Below are positions 17,030 to 25,263 of a stretch of 64,000 nucleotides of DNA, piece by piece. The notes beneath the pieces are model-generated. The model was not told the DNA's origin and did no database searches. It saw only the letters and a list, made by a program, of their open reading frames with translations. The position numbers and the translations under genes were made by a program. Source of the DNA: Flavobacteriales bacterium (GTDB lineage Bacteria; Bacteroidota; Bacteroidia; Flavobacteriales_F; PHOS-HE28); NCBI GenBank assembly GCA_016712535.1, contig JADJQW010000002.1, positions 62,001-126,000 on the forward strand, given 5' to 3'. Position 1 is the stretch's first letter. Each line of letters starts with the position of its first letter.

Positions 17030-18040
17030 TCACTCCACCATCAAGTTGCAGCCCCTTGCGTCGCTGTTGTCAAACCGCCCCAGTACCTCAAATGACCCAT
17101 CGGGTTGCATGCGTCCCAGGTCCTGCGTACCGATGAACGGGCAGCTGCCCACGTTCGCCAGGTCAATCACATCTATGCCGCCCGTGCGGCCGAAGTCCAC
17201 TGGACTGAATGGATCATTCACCTCTCGCAAGCTCACCCGCATCCAAGGTGGACAGCGATAGCGCCCATCTCCCGTGCTCCATGCCTGCGAGAGCAGTTCC
17301 GTCATGCCGTACTCGCTGTGGATGGACGCAACACCGAAAGCTCGCTTCAAGATGCTGTGCAGTTCTTCGCGCACGATCTCCGGCCGTCTTCCTTTCATGC
17401 CGCCGGTCTCCATGATGGTGGTGTGCTGCAGCCGCATGGGATGCCGCTCGGCCAGGTCGAGCAGTGCGAAGGTGACACCCAGCAGCAGGGTCTTGCGGCC
17501 CTCGACTTCCGATCGCTTCAGCACCTCAGCAAGCTCATCGTACTGGTTCAGGTAGAAACCGCTTCGGGAATCACCGCTCGCAGCGATGAGCCTCTCAGCC
17601 ATGTACACGAGCGAACTGCCCTGACGCTCGAGATAGGCCGGTAGCAGCGCCAGGATCCGCCATTCCGACGGGTTTCCGTACGCGGCGGAGAAGGATGTCA
17701 TGAAAGAGCGCTCATAGTGCTCGGGCCAAGGCAACAGGTGCGTGCTCGTGATGCTTCCAGTGGTGCCGCTGCTCGTGAAAGCCAAAGCAGGCTCAAGCCC
17801 ATCAAGGAGCACGCGCTGACTGCGGAAGACCGTGATGGGCAGGCAGGGGATGTCAGCCGCCCGAAGGATGGCCTGCGGGTCAAGGCCTAATGCCGCAATG
17901 AAATCACGGTAGACCGGGTTGCGCTCCACGTGGATCCGGAAGAGCTCCAGTGCCAGCGCATCAAAGCCTGCGGCGTCCTTCACCGCGAAAACGTCGCTGC
18001 GCAAGCGGGCAACGGCGTGGGCTGGCATTCGGGGCGTCAT
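17030..18040 (-). CDS. LuxE-like acyl-protein synthetase / acyltransferase
   Basis: 336 aa, an ANL-like adenylating fold without the full C-terminal lid. LAFTSSGTTGSITSTHLL is the P-loop-like AMP-binding motif of the LuxE/acyl-protein synthetase group. METGGMKGRRPEIVREELH and SEYGMTELLSQAW are the other conserved blocks, and the end has FDNSDARGCNLMVE. Enzymes of this group activate a carboxylate with ATP and pass it to a protein thiol. No LuxC or LuxD partner is present. ATG at 18040 is preferred (AAAAGT before it); ATG at 18028 is possible. A TACTTTCG box lies 37 nt upstream. The gene diverges from the lipoprotein at 18053 with only 12 nt between them. Confidence 0.75.
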   Translation of the reverse strand: MTPRMPAHAVARLRSDVFAVKDAAGFDALALELFRIHVERNPVYRDFIAALGLDPQAILRAADIPCLPITVFRSQRVLLDGLEPALAFTSSGTTGSITSTHLLPWPEHYERSFMTSFSAAYGNPSEWRILALLPAYLERQGSSLVYMAERLIAASGDSRSGFYLNQYDELAEVLKRSEVEGRKTLLLGVTFALLDLAERHPMRLQHTTIMETGGMKGRRPEIVREELHSILKRAFGVASIHSEYGMTELLSQAWSTGDGRYRCPPWMRVSLREVNDPFSPVDFGRTGGIDVIDLANVGSCPFIGTQDLGRMQPDGSFEVLGRFDNSDARGCNLMVE

Positions 18041-18047
18041 ACTTTTG
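18040..18047 (+). promoter_or_regulatory. Putative -7 box of the lipoprotein gene at 18053, leaderless layout
   Basis: TACTTTTG, an exact TAnnTTTG match, ends 5 nt before the ATG. It overlaps the first base of the divergent LuxE-like gene. Confidence 0.5.
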
Positions 18048-18052
18048 GGACC

Positions 18053-18568
18053 ATGCGGAAAGGCGGGCAAGCACGGGCGAAAGTAGCCGGGGCCATCGGC
18101 CTCCTGTTCCTATCCCTCTCCGGGTGCAAACCGGAGAAGCAATTGCCGCCCGAGCCGGTGATCGAATTCAAGTCATTCACGCAGTTCGGCGATTCTGCTT
18201 CATTGGTGATCAGCTTCACGGATGGCGATGGCGACATCGGCCTGAGCGACGCCTACGATCAACCGCCCTTCGACACGGGCAGCACCTACTATCATAATCT
18301 CTTCCTCGAGTACGATACGCTCGAGAACGGCGCCTGGCGACGCGTTGCATTCCAGCTCCCGCTGTACTACCGCATACCCGTGATCACCCCCACGGGTCAG
18401 AACAAGACGCTGGAGGGCGAGATCGCCGTGGCGCTGAAGCCCTGGCCCTTGATCACGTATCCGGCGGGATGGCCTGCCGATACCGTGCGCTTCACCGTCA
18501 CCCTGGTCGATCGCGCGCTGAACGTGAGCAATGCGGTGGAGAGCCCGCAGCAGCGGATCGTGTACTAG
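18053..18568 (+). CDS. Lipoprotein of unknown function
   Basis: 171 aa. ATG at 18053 starts a short lipoprotein signal (MRKGGQARAKVAGAIGLLFL, lipobox LSLSGC). The body is rich in beta strands (VIEFKSFTQFGDSASLVISF, then DGDGDIGLSDAYD, an acidic loop that may bind calcium, and LEGEIAVALKPWPLI). This type of small exported protein is common in Bacteroidota next to envelope genes; no function is assigned. The frame extends upstream, but that part is antisense to the LuxE-like gene. Confidence 0.7.
   Translation: MRKGGQARAKVAGAIGLLFLSLSGCKPEKQLPPEPVIEFKSFTQFGDSASLVISFTDGDGDIGLSDAYDQPPFDTGSTYYHNLFLEYDTLENGAWRRVAFQLPLYYRIPVITPTGQNKTLEGEIAVALKPWPLITYPAGWPADTVRFTVTLVDRALNVSNAVESPQQRIVY
18078..18085 (-). 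promoter_or_regulatory. Putative -7 box of the LuxE-like gene
   Basis: The minus strand reads TACTTTCG, 37 nt upstream of ATG 18040. It lies inside the first codons of the divergent lipoprotein gene. Confidence 0.4.
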
Positions 18569-18574
18569 GGGCGA

Positions 18575-20260
18575 TCACATTTCGCCCGCGAGCGCCTCGC
18601 TCACGTTGATCAGGTGGTCGCCCACCTTCTCGCAGCTGCTGAAGAGGTCGTGGTACACCAGTCCGCTGCGCACATTGTAATCGCCTTCCTCGATGCTGCG
18701 CCAATGCTTCAGGCGCAATTGGTCGCGCATGGCGTTGATGCGCTGCTCGGCCTCCACGGCGGCATCGAGCCGCACCTGCTCCTGCTCGGCCTCCAGGTTG
18801 GACAGCATCACCTCGAAAGCCTGATCGAGCAGTTCGATCATGGAGAGCAGGTCCTGCCGCTGCTCCGGTGAGAACCAGAGCTTGTCGTCGAGCTTGCGCT
18901 CCATCGACTTGCTCATCTGGAAGAAGATGTCGCCCACGCGCTCCAGATCGCCAACGATGCTGAGCATCCCGCGGATACGGCCGCTGAGCTCCTCGTTGCG
19001 CGCCTCGGTGCTTGTCTTCGTGAGGTACTTGCCCACCTCCACTTCCAGGCGATCCGTGATCTGCTCATAGCGTTCGAGGCGCTGCATCAGCCGGTCGCGC
19101 ACGATCGGGTCCCGCGCGGTGAGCAGCTGGCGCGTCATGCCCAGCATCTCGTGCGTGAGCTTGCCGAAGCGCGCGATCTCGCGACGCGCCTCGATCAGCG
19201 ACACCTCGGGCGAGAGCGGGATATCGGCATCGAGGTACTCGAGGCGGTACTCCTCATCGAGCTGCGTGCGTGCAGGCACCATCCAGGTGACGATGCGCTC
19301 GAGCATGGGCACGAAGCCCACCAGGAGCAGCGTGTTGGCCACGTTGAAGCTGATGTGGAGCGCTGTGAGCGCCCATTTGATGGACGAGGGCTCGGTGTAC
19401 GGGGAAGCCCCGAACTGGAAAGTGATGTACGCATCGATCGCATCGAGGTAGGGCCTGAACACGAGCAGCGCCCAGGAGACGCCGATGAGGTTGAAGAGCA
19501 GGTGAGCACGCGCGGTGCGCTTGGCCCAAGCGCCGGCCACCAATGCCGCGATGTTCGCCGTGAGCGTGGTGCCGATGTTCTCACCGAGCACCAGGGCCGC
19601 CGCCATATCGTAACCGATGGTGCCGTTCTCACAGAGCACCAGCGTGAGCGCGATCGAGGCGCTGGAGCTTTGGATCACCGCAGCCAGCAATGTGCCCACG
19701 CCCACGAAGAGCAGCACGGAGAGCAGGCCGCGGTCACTGAGGCCGCGCAGGAAGCTGAGCGCCTCGGGTGAGGGGGTCGGCACCGATTGCTTGAGGAACT
19801 CGATGCCGAGGAAGAGCAGCGCGGCGCCCATCAGGAACTCGGCGCCCGCCCGTGCCCGTGGCGACTTGATGAAGAGCAGCGGGAAGGCGATTCCGATGAT
19901 CGGGATGGCCAGTTTGGTGATGCTCATCTCGGCGAAGACCGCCCAGCTGAAGAGCACCGCCTTGATCGTGGTGCCGATGTTGGCGCCCATGATCACGCTG
20001 ATGGCCTGCCGAACGCTCAGGAGCCCCGCGTTCACGAAGCCCACCACCATTACCGTGGCAGCGCTGCTGCTCTGGATCACACCAGTGCTCACCAGGCCGG
20101 TCAGCACCCCGCGGAAGCGGTTGGCCGTCATGCTCGCCAGCACGGTGCGCATGCGCCGGCCCGCCACCTTCTGCAGGCCCTCGCTCATCACCTTCATGCC
20201 GTAGATGAACAGGCCGAGCGATCCCGCAAGGGTGAGGAATTCGATCAATCCGAAGCGCAT
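18575..20260 (-). CDS. Na+/phosphate cotransporter with C-terminal PhoU-like domain
   Basis: 561 aa integral membrane protein. Two inverted copies of the family signature are visible: GVIQSSSAATVMVV (Gln63) and AVIQSSSASIALT (Gln197), each followed by GANIGTT or GENIGTT. The C-terminal 200 residues form a cytoplasmic helical PhoU-like domain (LTHEMLGMTRQLL, YEQITDRLEVEVGKYL, VGDLERVGDIFFQMSKSMERK, CEKVGDHLINVSEAL). Members couple sodium to phosphate uptake or export. It converges with the lipoprotein gene (6 nt between stops) and diverges from the histidine kinase. Confidence 0.9.
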   Translation of the reverse strand: MRFGLIEFLTLAGSLGLFIYGMKVMSEGLQKVAGRRMRTVLASMTANRFRGVLTGLVSTGVIQSSSAATVMVVGFVNAGLLSVRQAISVIMGANIGTTIKAVLFSWAVFAEMSITKLAIPIIGIAFPLLFIKSPRARAGAEFLMGAALLFLGIEFLKQSVPTPSPEALSFLRGLSDRGLLSVLLFVGVGTLLAAVIQSSSASIALTLVLCENGTIGYDMAAALVLGENIGTTLTANIAALVAGAWAKRTARAHLLFNLIGVSWALLVFRPYLDAIDAYITFQFGASPYTEPSSIKWALTALHISFNVANTLLLVGFVPMLERIVTWMVPARTQLDEEYRLEYLDADIPLSPEVSLIEARREIARFGKLTHEMLGMTRQLLTARDPIVRDRLMQRLERYEQITDRLEVEVGKYLTKTSTEARNEELSGRIRGMLSIVGDLERVGDIFFQMSKSMERKLDDKLWFSPEQRQDLLSMIELLDQAFEVMLSNLEAEQEQVRLDAAVEAEQRINAMRDQLRLKHWRSIEEGDYNVRSGLVYHDLFSSCEKVGDHLINVSEALAGEM

Positions 20261-20361
20261 GGAGCCGATGATGCCAAGCGCGCCAAGCTATCGGCGCCTT
20301 GTTGCGGCAAGGTTAATTCCCGGGCGATTGCCATGGCCCCGTGCCTCCGGCCATCACGGCC

Positions 20362-20369
20362 TAAACTTG
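20362..20369 (+). promoter_or_regulatory. Putative -7 box of the histidine kinase gene
   Basis: TAAACTTG, one mismatch from TAnnTTTG, 20 nt upstream of the ATG at 20390. Confidence 0.35.
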
Positions 20370-20389
20370 CGCATCGGCACGCACCGCTC

Positions 20390-21427
20390 ATGAGCCAGCT
20401 CACCACCAGCCAGGTCGCCTTGCTTGCGGCGCTTGTGGTGGCCGTTGCCGGTGGGCTGCTGGCCGGCCTCGCCGTGGATCTGGCTGGCTCGGGGATCGAT
20501 CGCTGGTGGCCCTTCCTCTGCGCAGTGGGGATCTTCGGCATCGCCTACGGGGTGTTCGCATTCGGCATCGAGCGCTTCGTGCATGGCCGCATCAAGACGC
20601 TCTACCGCACCGTGCATGACCTGCGGCGCGCGAAGCCGGAGACGTCCAAGGCATATGTCGGCGATGAGCTGAGCCGCGTGAATGCCGAGGTGGCCGAGTG
20701 GGCCAGCGAGCGACGTACGGAGATCCGCGAGCTGCAGGAGCGGGAGAAATTCCGCCGCGAGTTCATCGGCAACCTGGCCCATGAGCTGAAGACGCCCATC
20801 TTCAACATCCAAGGCTACATCCTGACGCTTCTTGAGGGCGGCCTGGAGGATGGCAAGGTGAACCGTGATTTCCTGGAGCGCGCATCGAACGGCGTGGAGC
20901 GCCTGATGAAGATCGTGGAGGACCTGGACCTGATCACCAAGCTCGAGAGCGGCGTGATGGAGCTTCGCGTGGCGCGCATCGACTTGCACGCCGTGGTGAA
21001 GGAAGCCATGGAGGGGCTCGAGATGCACGCACGGGAGAAAGGCGTTCGCCTGGTGAACGAAGTGGCGCAGGGCACCAGCGTGATGGCCGACCGCAACCGC
21101 CTGCTGCAGGTGTGCACCAACCTGCTCAACAACGCCATCAATTACGGGCGCGACGGCGGTCGATGCACGATCTCCAATTACTCCCTCGGCGAGCAAGTGG
21201 CGGTGGATGTGAGCGACGATGGCATCGGCATCAGCCCGGAGCACCTGCCGCGGCTCTTCGAGCGCTTCTACCGCGTGGGCAAGAGCCGCGCGCGCAACGA
21301 GGGCGGGTCCGGCTTGGGCCTGGCCATCGTGAAGCACATCATCGATGCGCATGGGCAGACCATCGCGGTGAAGAGCACCGAGGGCAAGGGCACCTCCTTC
21401 ACCTTCACCTTGCAGGCCGAGGAGTGA
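20390..21427 (+). CDS. Membrane sensor histidine kinase (PhoR-like)
   Basis: 345 aa from ATG at 20390 (the open frame upstream is antisense to the transporter). Two transmembrane segments (about residues 8-32 and 40-61) flank a very short periplasmic loop. A coiled linker follows, then the H-box FIGNLAHELKTP (His131), the N-box LLNNAINYGRDGG, and the G-boxes SDDGIGI and GGSGLGLAIVKHI. There is no sizeable sensor domain and no response regulator gene beside it, so its partner is encoded elsewhere. The neighbouring Na/Pi transporter could hint at phosphate sensing, but that is only inference. Confidence 0.88.
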   Translation: MSQLTTSQVALLAALVVAVAGGLLAGLAVDLAGSGIDRWWPFLCAVGIFGIAYGVFAFGIERFVHGRIKTLYRTVHDLRRAKPETSKAYVGDELSRVNAEVAEWASERRTEIRELQEREKFRREFIGNLAHELKTPIFNIQGYILTLLEGGLEDGKVNRDFLERASNGVERLMKIVEDLDLITKLESGVMELRVARIDLHAVVKEAMEGLEMHAREKGVRLVNEVAQGTSVMADRNRLLQVCTNLLNNAINYGRDGGRCTISNYSLGEQVAVDVSDDGIGISPEHLPRLFERFYRVGKSRARNEGGSGLGLAIVKHIIDAHGQTIAVKSTEGKGTSFTFTLQAEE

Positions 21428-21430
21428 GCG

Positions 21431-22666
21431 CTACCGGATGGCCTCTTCGTAGAGCATCACCTCCTTCTCGTTGTTGATGCTGATGCGCGGGATGTCGTCG
21501 TACACCGTGACCTTGCCCGTTACGCAGACCTTCTTCTGCAAGAGCGCCGCCTCGGGGTCGTAGCTGAAGTTGGGGCTGTTGTAGTCCCAGATGGTGGCGT
21601 AGAAATCCTGGTGCGGATGCACACGGTCGAAGTTGAGGTAGACGGCCTTGGCCTTCGCTGTCTTGCGCGTGCTCACCACGGTGCCGCACACCGTGACCGT
21701 CTTGCCGATGTGGTGCTTGGCCTGCACGGTATTGAACATGCCCTTGGGCAGAGGCGCCTTCAAAGGCTCGGCCTCGCCGAAGAAGGGGTCGCCCTCGGCA
21801 TACCAGTCCTTCGGCTCACGCATGGCCTCGATGCGGTCCTCGATCGCATCCTCGAGCACGTGAAAGAAATCCAATCCGGTGAGCCGCTCCACACTATCCA
21901 CAGTGACGGCGTAGCTGATCGGCGGATCCGCCTGCGGCCCGTTGCGCATCACGAAGCCAATGGCCTGTGGCCGGTCGTCATCGAGGTCGGCGATCACCTT
22001 CCAATGCAGCTCGGGGATGCTCACCTCATTCTTGCGATCGGCCTTCTGGATGGTGGGCAGGCCCTCGCGGAGCACTGGACCGGTAACGATGAAGATTCGG
22101 CGCTTGCTGTGGTTCACGTAGCGGCGCGCCCAATCCTCGAGCTCGGCCCAAGCGCCCCGGTTCAGCTCAGGTTTCTGCGGGCTCACGTTGCTGTAGTAAT
22201 AGGTGGCCCGCAAAGCCTCCAGGTTCCAGCGCATATCGGCGCTCGGCACCATGTGGCCGCGATCGTAGCCGCTGTTCCAATAATCCGCCGTGACGGCCGT
22301 GCCCGTCTTCACCAAAGGATCAGGCAGGAACGAGTCGATGCGCGCCAAATTCCCCGTGATCAATTCCGGCACAGCGATGTGGGCCACCCATTTGGGCTGC
22401 TCGTGCGGCTCGCTGTACACGAGCATGTGGCCAGGGTGCTCAACGATCGCATCGCCGTCTGCGAGCTTGGGCAAGCCCTTCGCGCGCAGGTCGCGGCGGA
22501 TGATCGCGAGCTTGGCGCTGTCCAAGCGGTCACGAAGGCGCGCCTGATCCGTGAGCATGCGCTGCTGCTGCTCTTCGAGCCGGCGCAGGTTGGCATCAAG
22601 GTCATACTGGCACCAAGCAGATGCCGGGAGCACCATGATCACGAACAGCAGGACGGCCTTGCGCAT
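21431..22666 (-). CDS. Secreted DNA/RNA non-specific endonuclease with OB-fold tail
   Basis: 411 aa. Signal peptide MRKAVLLFVIMVLPASAWCQ, then a coiled region (LRRLEEQQQRMLTDQARLR). The nuclease domain has the NucA/EndoG signature YDRGHMVPSADM with catalytic His138 and the metal-ligand helix YYYSNVSPQKPELNRGAWAELE. The last 90 residues (GKTVTVCGTVVSTRKT, VYLNFDRVHPHQDF) look like an OB-fold that may bind nucleic acid. It is probably periplasmic or extracellular and involved in DNA turnover. It is preceded by a TACCTTGC box 4 nt before the ATG. Confidence 0.85.
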   Translation of the reverse strand: MRKAVLLFVIMVLPASAWCQYDLDANLRRLEEQQQRMLTDQARLRDRLDSAKLAIIRRDLRAKGLPKLADGDAIVEHPGHMLVYSEPHEQPKWVAHIAVPELITGNLARIDSFLPDPLVKTGTAVTADYWNSGYDRGHMVPSADMRWNLEALRATYYYSNVSPQKPELNRGAWAELEDWARRYVNHSKRRIFIVTGPVLREGLPTIQKADRKNEVSIPELHWKVIADLDDDRPQAIGFVMRNGPQADPPISYAVTVDSVERLTGLDFFHVLEDAIEDRIEAMREPKDWYAEGDPFFGEAEPLKAPLPKGMFNTVQAKHHIGKTVTVCGTVVSTRKTAKAKAVYLNFDRVHPHQDFYATIWDYNSPNFSYDPEAALLQKKVCVTGKVTVYDDIPRISINNEKEVMLYEEAIR

Positions 22667-22670
22667 GGCG

Positions 22671-22678
22671 GCAAGGTA
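22671..22678 (-). promoter_or_regulatory. Putative -7 box of the endonuclease gene, leaderless layout
   Basis: The minus strand reads TACCTTGC with 4 nt to the ATG at 22666. Confidence 0.45.
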
Positions 22679-22684
22679 AGCGGG

Positions 22685-23752
22685 TCAGGCCACGAGGACC
22701 GCGAGCTCGTGGAGCGCTGCTGCCAAGAGCTCGTTCCCGTTGGCCCGAGCAGCGGCCTCGTGCTTCCCGGTTGATTTCATCGCAGCCATCAGGTCGATTG
22801 ATTCCTGCGACTGCACCAGGAAGCGGCCCGTGCGCGCATGCAAGCGGCCCAGGTACTCTTGCTCCTCCTGTCCGGGAGTGGGGATGATCAGCGCGCTCCT
22901 TCCCAGCGCTTCGAGATCCATCAAGGTGGTGTAACCGCTGCGCGAAACGATGAGGCGTGCCCCGCCCATGGATCCGGCCAATTCATCGCCGCTCATGTGC
23001 GACCGGATGGACACGGAGCCGATGCGTTCGTTGCGCGGCTTGTCCGGCTGGCCGAGCACGAGCAAATGATCGCCGGGGATGCGGCCCAGTTGCTCCATGA
23101 GGCGGTACTCCAGCAAGGTGCGCTGCGGTTCCGGCCCGCTGATCACGGCCACGATGTCGTAACGATCGCGGAAAGCTCCAGGCCCGCGCAAGCGGCTCAC
23201 GGTGCCGATGTAGCGCGCATTCCTCGGCAAGGCCGCACCGTGCGAGAGCTCGCCTGCAAGCCCCGGCGCTTGAGGCTCATCCATCACCCAGCAGCGATCG
23301 AAGCGCGCGATATGTCGCAGGTTCAGCTTGCGCAGCGCTGCTTGCGCGAAAGGCGTGAAGGGGAACACCTGATGCGTGATGAGGACGCTCGGCAGCTCAG
23401 GGCTCCGCAATCCGAAGCGCTGATCGCTGATCACGGCATCGAGGCGCAAGCGGCCGCGCAGGCGATCGAAGAGGGCGCGCTCGGCCTGCACGCTGCGCAC
23501 CATGGCCGGGAACTGCCGCGCCATGCTCCAGAGCTGGTTGCTCGTCCTTGAGTAGCGCACATCGACCCCCGGGATGCGCACGTGCTCCAACTCCGGGAAC
23601 TCCGCGCGCAACAAGGCCAGCGGCCCCTTGTCGGCGCCGATCACGGGCACAGCGCCCGATTCGATCAACCGTTGGACGATGGGCACGCAACGCGCCGAAT
23701 GGCCCAAGCCCCAATCGAGCGGGGCCACCAGGATGCGCTTGCCGGCGAGCAT
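22685..23752 (-). CDS. GT-B glycosyltransferase, MurG-like
   Basis: 355 aa from ATG at 23752; a GTG six codons upstream also opens the frame. The N-terminal motif ILVAPLDWGLGHSARCVPIVQ is the acceptor-side Gly-rich loop. The C-terminal half has HMSGDELAGSMGGARLIVSRSGYTTLMDLEALGRSALIIPTP, a MurG/GT28-type sugar-nucleotide site. In Bacteroidota such proteins are annotated as glycosyltransferases related to UDP-GlcNAc:LPS transferases; donor and acceptor are unknown. A CACCTTCG sequence lies 5 nt before the start, similar to the -7 boxes of neighbours. The gene ends 6 nt before the nuclease box. Confidence 0.78.
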   Translation of the reverse strand: MLAGKRILVAPLDWGLGHSARCVPIVQRLIESGAVPVIGADKGPLALLRAEFPELEHVRIPGVDVRYSRTSNQLWSMARQFPAMVRSVQAERALFDRLRGRLRLDAVISDQRFGLRSPELPSVLITHQVFPFTPFAQAALRKLNLRHIARFDRCWVMDEPQAPGLAGELSHGAALPRNARYIGTVSRLRGPGAFRDRYDIVAVISGPEPQRTLLEYRLMEQLGRIPGDHLLVLGQPDKPRNERIGSVSIRSHMSGDELAGSMGGARLIVSRSGYTTLMDLEALGRSALIIPTPGQEEQEYLGRLHARTGRFLVQSQESIDLMAAMKSTGKHEAAARANGNELLAAALHELAVLVA

Positions 23753-23863
23753 GGCGGCGAAGGTGGTCACCCGCAGGTGATGCGAACGTTATGCGGCCAG
23801 AAGCAGCCTCGGAATTCCTTTCGGAAAGCGAGCCAGAGGATTTTCGCGGCCAGACGAGGCGCG

Positions 23864-23882
23864 TTCCGGGTCAAGCCCGGAA
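23864..23882. repeat. Palindromic interspersed repeat (REP-like)
   Basis: TTCCGGG and CCCGGAA form a perfect 7-bp stem around a 5-nt loop, in the 268-nt gap between the glycosyltransferase and trmB. The wording (ttccgggtcaagcccggaa) is one I recognise as a widespread intergenic repeat in many bacteria. No gene was found in this gap. Confidence 0.5.
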
Positions 23883-23982
23883 TGACGCCCGAGCAGAGCT
23901 GGATGTTCTGGAAGGGTTGAGCAACGAAGTATGGTCGCGAAAAGACCCGGCGATGTCCGAAGGGGGATTCTGAGGCTGCTTC

Positions 23983-23990
23983 TACTTTCG
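23983..23990 (+). promoter_or_regulatory. Putative -7 box of trmB
   Basis: TACTTTCG lies 30 nt before the trmB ATG. Confidence 0.45.
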
Positions 23991-24020
23991 CCGACCTGCC
24001 AGCGGCGGGCAAGCCTTCCA

Positions 24021-24710
24021 ATGGGAAAGAACAAGCTCGCGCGCTTCGCCGAGAACCTCACCTTCGAGCATGTGGTGCAGCCCCGCTTCGAGGAACTGGT
24101 GAGGGACGGCTTCCCGCTGAAGGGCCGATGGAACGCCGACTTCTTCAAGCGCGAGGCGCCCTTGGTGCTGGAACTCGGTTGCGGTGGCGGCGAATACACC
24201 GTTGGTCTCGCGCGCTTGGCTCCGCAGCGCAATTACCTCGGCGTGGACATCAAGGGGGCGCGGCTCTGGCGCGGGGCGCGAACCGCCAAGGAAGAAGGAC
24301 TCCACCACGTGGGCTTCCTGCGCACGCACGTGGACCATCTGCTCAAGTGCTTCGGCCCTCAGGAAGTGGACGAGATCTGGCTCACCTTCAGCGATCCGCA
24401 GATCGGCAAGGCGCGCAAGCGGCTCACGAGCCCGCTCTTCCTGGAGCGTTACAAGCAGACCCTGAAGCCCGGCGGGATCATCCACCTGAAGACCGACAGC
24501 CCTTTGCTCTACGAGTACACCATGGAGATGATCGCGGAGCACGGCCTCATCGTGCACGAGCAGAGCGACAATGTGTATTCCGACCTGGTGCACCGCGCAT
24601 CGGCCGAGGAACAAGCGGTACTGAGCATCCGCACCTACTACGAGCAGATGTGGCTCGAAGAAGGGCGTACGATCCACTACGTCCGTTTCGCCATGAACGA
24701 CGCGGCTTGA
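24021..24710 (+). CDS. trmB: tRNA (guanine-N7)-methyltransferase
   Basis: 229 aa, the usual TrmB length, from ATG at 24021. The SAM motif LELGCGGGEYTVGLA, the second motif NYLGVDIKGARLWRGA, and the family signature DEIWLTFSDPQIGKARKRLTSP with LKPGGIIHLKTDS are all present. The enzyme places m7G46 in the variable loop of tRNAs. It is 2 nt upstream of the alkyltransferase-like gene, so the two are probably co-transcribed. Confidence 0.93.
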   Translation: MGKNKLARFAENLTFEHVVQPRFEELVRDGFPLKGRWNADFFKREAPLVLELGCGGGEYTVGLARLAPQRNYLGVDIKGARLWRGARTAKEEGLHHVGFLRTHVDHLLKCFGPQEVDEIWLTFSDPQIGKARKRLTSPLFLERYKQTLKPGGIIHLKTDSPLLYEYTMEMIAEHGLIVHEQSDNVYSDLVHRASAEEQAVLSIRTYYEQMWLEEGRTIHYVRFAMNDAA

Positions 24711-24712
24711 AC

Positions 24713-25081
24713 ATGGCCAAGAAGCAAGTGCGCAACGAAGCGGTGCAGGAGCGCGACTTCTTCGCCGATGTGATGGACGTGGTGCGGCAGATCCCGCGCG
24801 GCCGCGTGACCAGCTATGGTGCCATCGCCAAGTACCTGGGCGCCGCGCGCTCGGCACGCATCGTAGGCTATTGCATGAACAACAGCCACACCGTGAAGCC
24901 GAAAGTGCCAGCGCATCGTGTGGTGAACAGCGCAGGCATCCTCAGCGGCAAGCACCACTTCGGCCCGGAGGACCGCATGCAGCAATTGCTGGAGAAGGAG
25001 GGCGTGCGGGTGAAGGACGACCAAGTGGTGGACTTCGCCAAGCGCTACTGGGACCCCATGGTGGAGCTTGAATTGCGCTGA
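24713..25081 (+). CDS. Alkyltransferase-like protein (MGMT family, no catalytic Cys)
   Basis: 122 aa from ATG at 24713, equal to the DNA-binding domain of O6-methylguanine methyltransferase. The helix-turn-helix with the Tyr and Arg finger is visible (GRVTSYGAIAKYLG, ARSARIVGYCMNN). The active-site motif PCHRV is PAHRV, so the protein cannot accept alkyl groups. ATL proteins bind O6-alkylguanine and hand the lesion to nucleotide-excision repair; this one has Ala where classical ATLs have Trp. From memory this Ala form is common in Bacteroidota. Confidence 0.85.
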   Translation: MAKKQVRNEAVQERDFFADVMDVVRQIPRGRVTSYGAIAKYLGAARSARIVGYCMNNSHTVKPKVPAHRVVNSAGILSGKHHFGPEDRMQQLLEKEGVRVKDDQVVDFAKRYWDPMVELELR

Positions 25082-25234
25082 AGCGAGCGTGATCCAGCAC
25101 CCTGTAGAAGGCGCGTTGCGCCGACCGATAGCCGCCCGGCCCCACCGGAACAGCGTTCAAGGCCCCGGCTGCATCGCCGCCACCTCCTGATCGCCAGCCT
25201 CTTGCGCACGCCCATTCCGTACACATTGCCCGCC

Positions 25235-25242
25235 TATATTCG
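25235..25242 (+). promoter_or_regulatory. Putative -7 box of the PpiD-like gene
   Basis: TATATTCG, 21 nt before the ATG at 25264. The rest of the 182-nt gap shows nothing else clear. Confidence 0.4.
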
Positions 25243-25263
25243 CAGCCCCAATTCCAGCAGATA

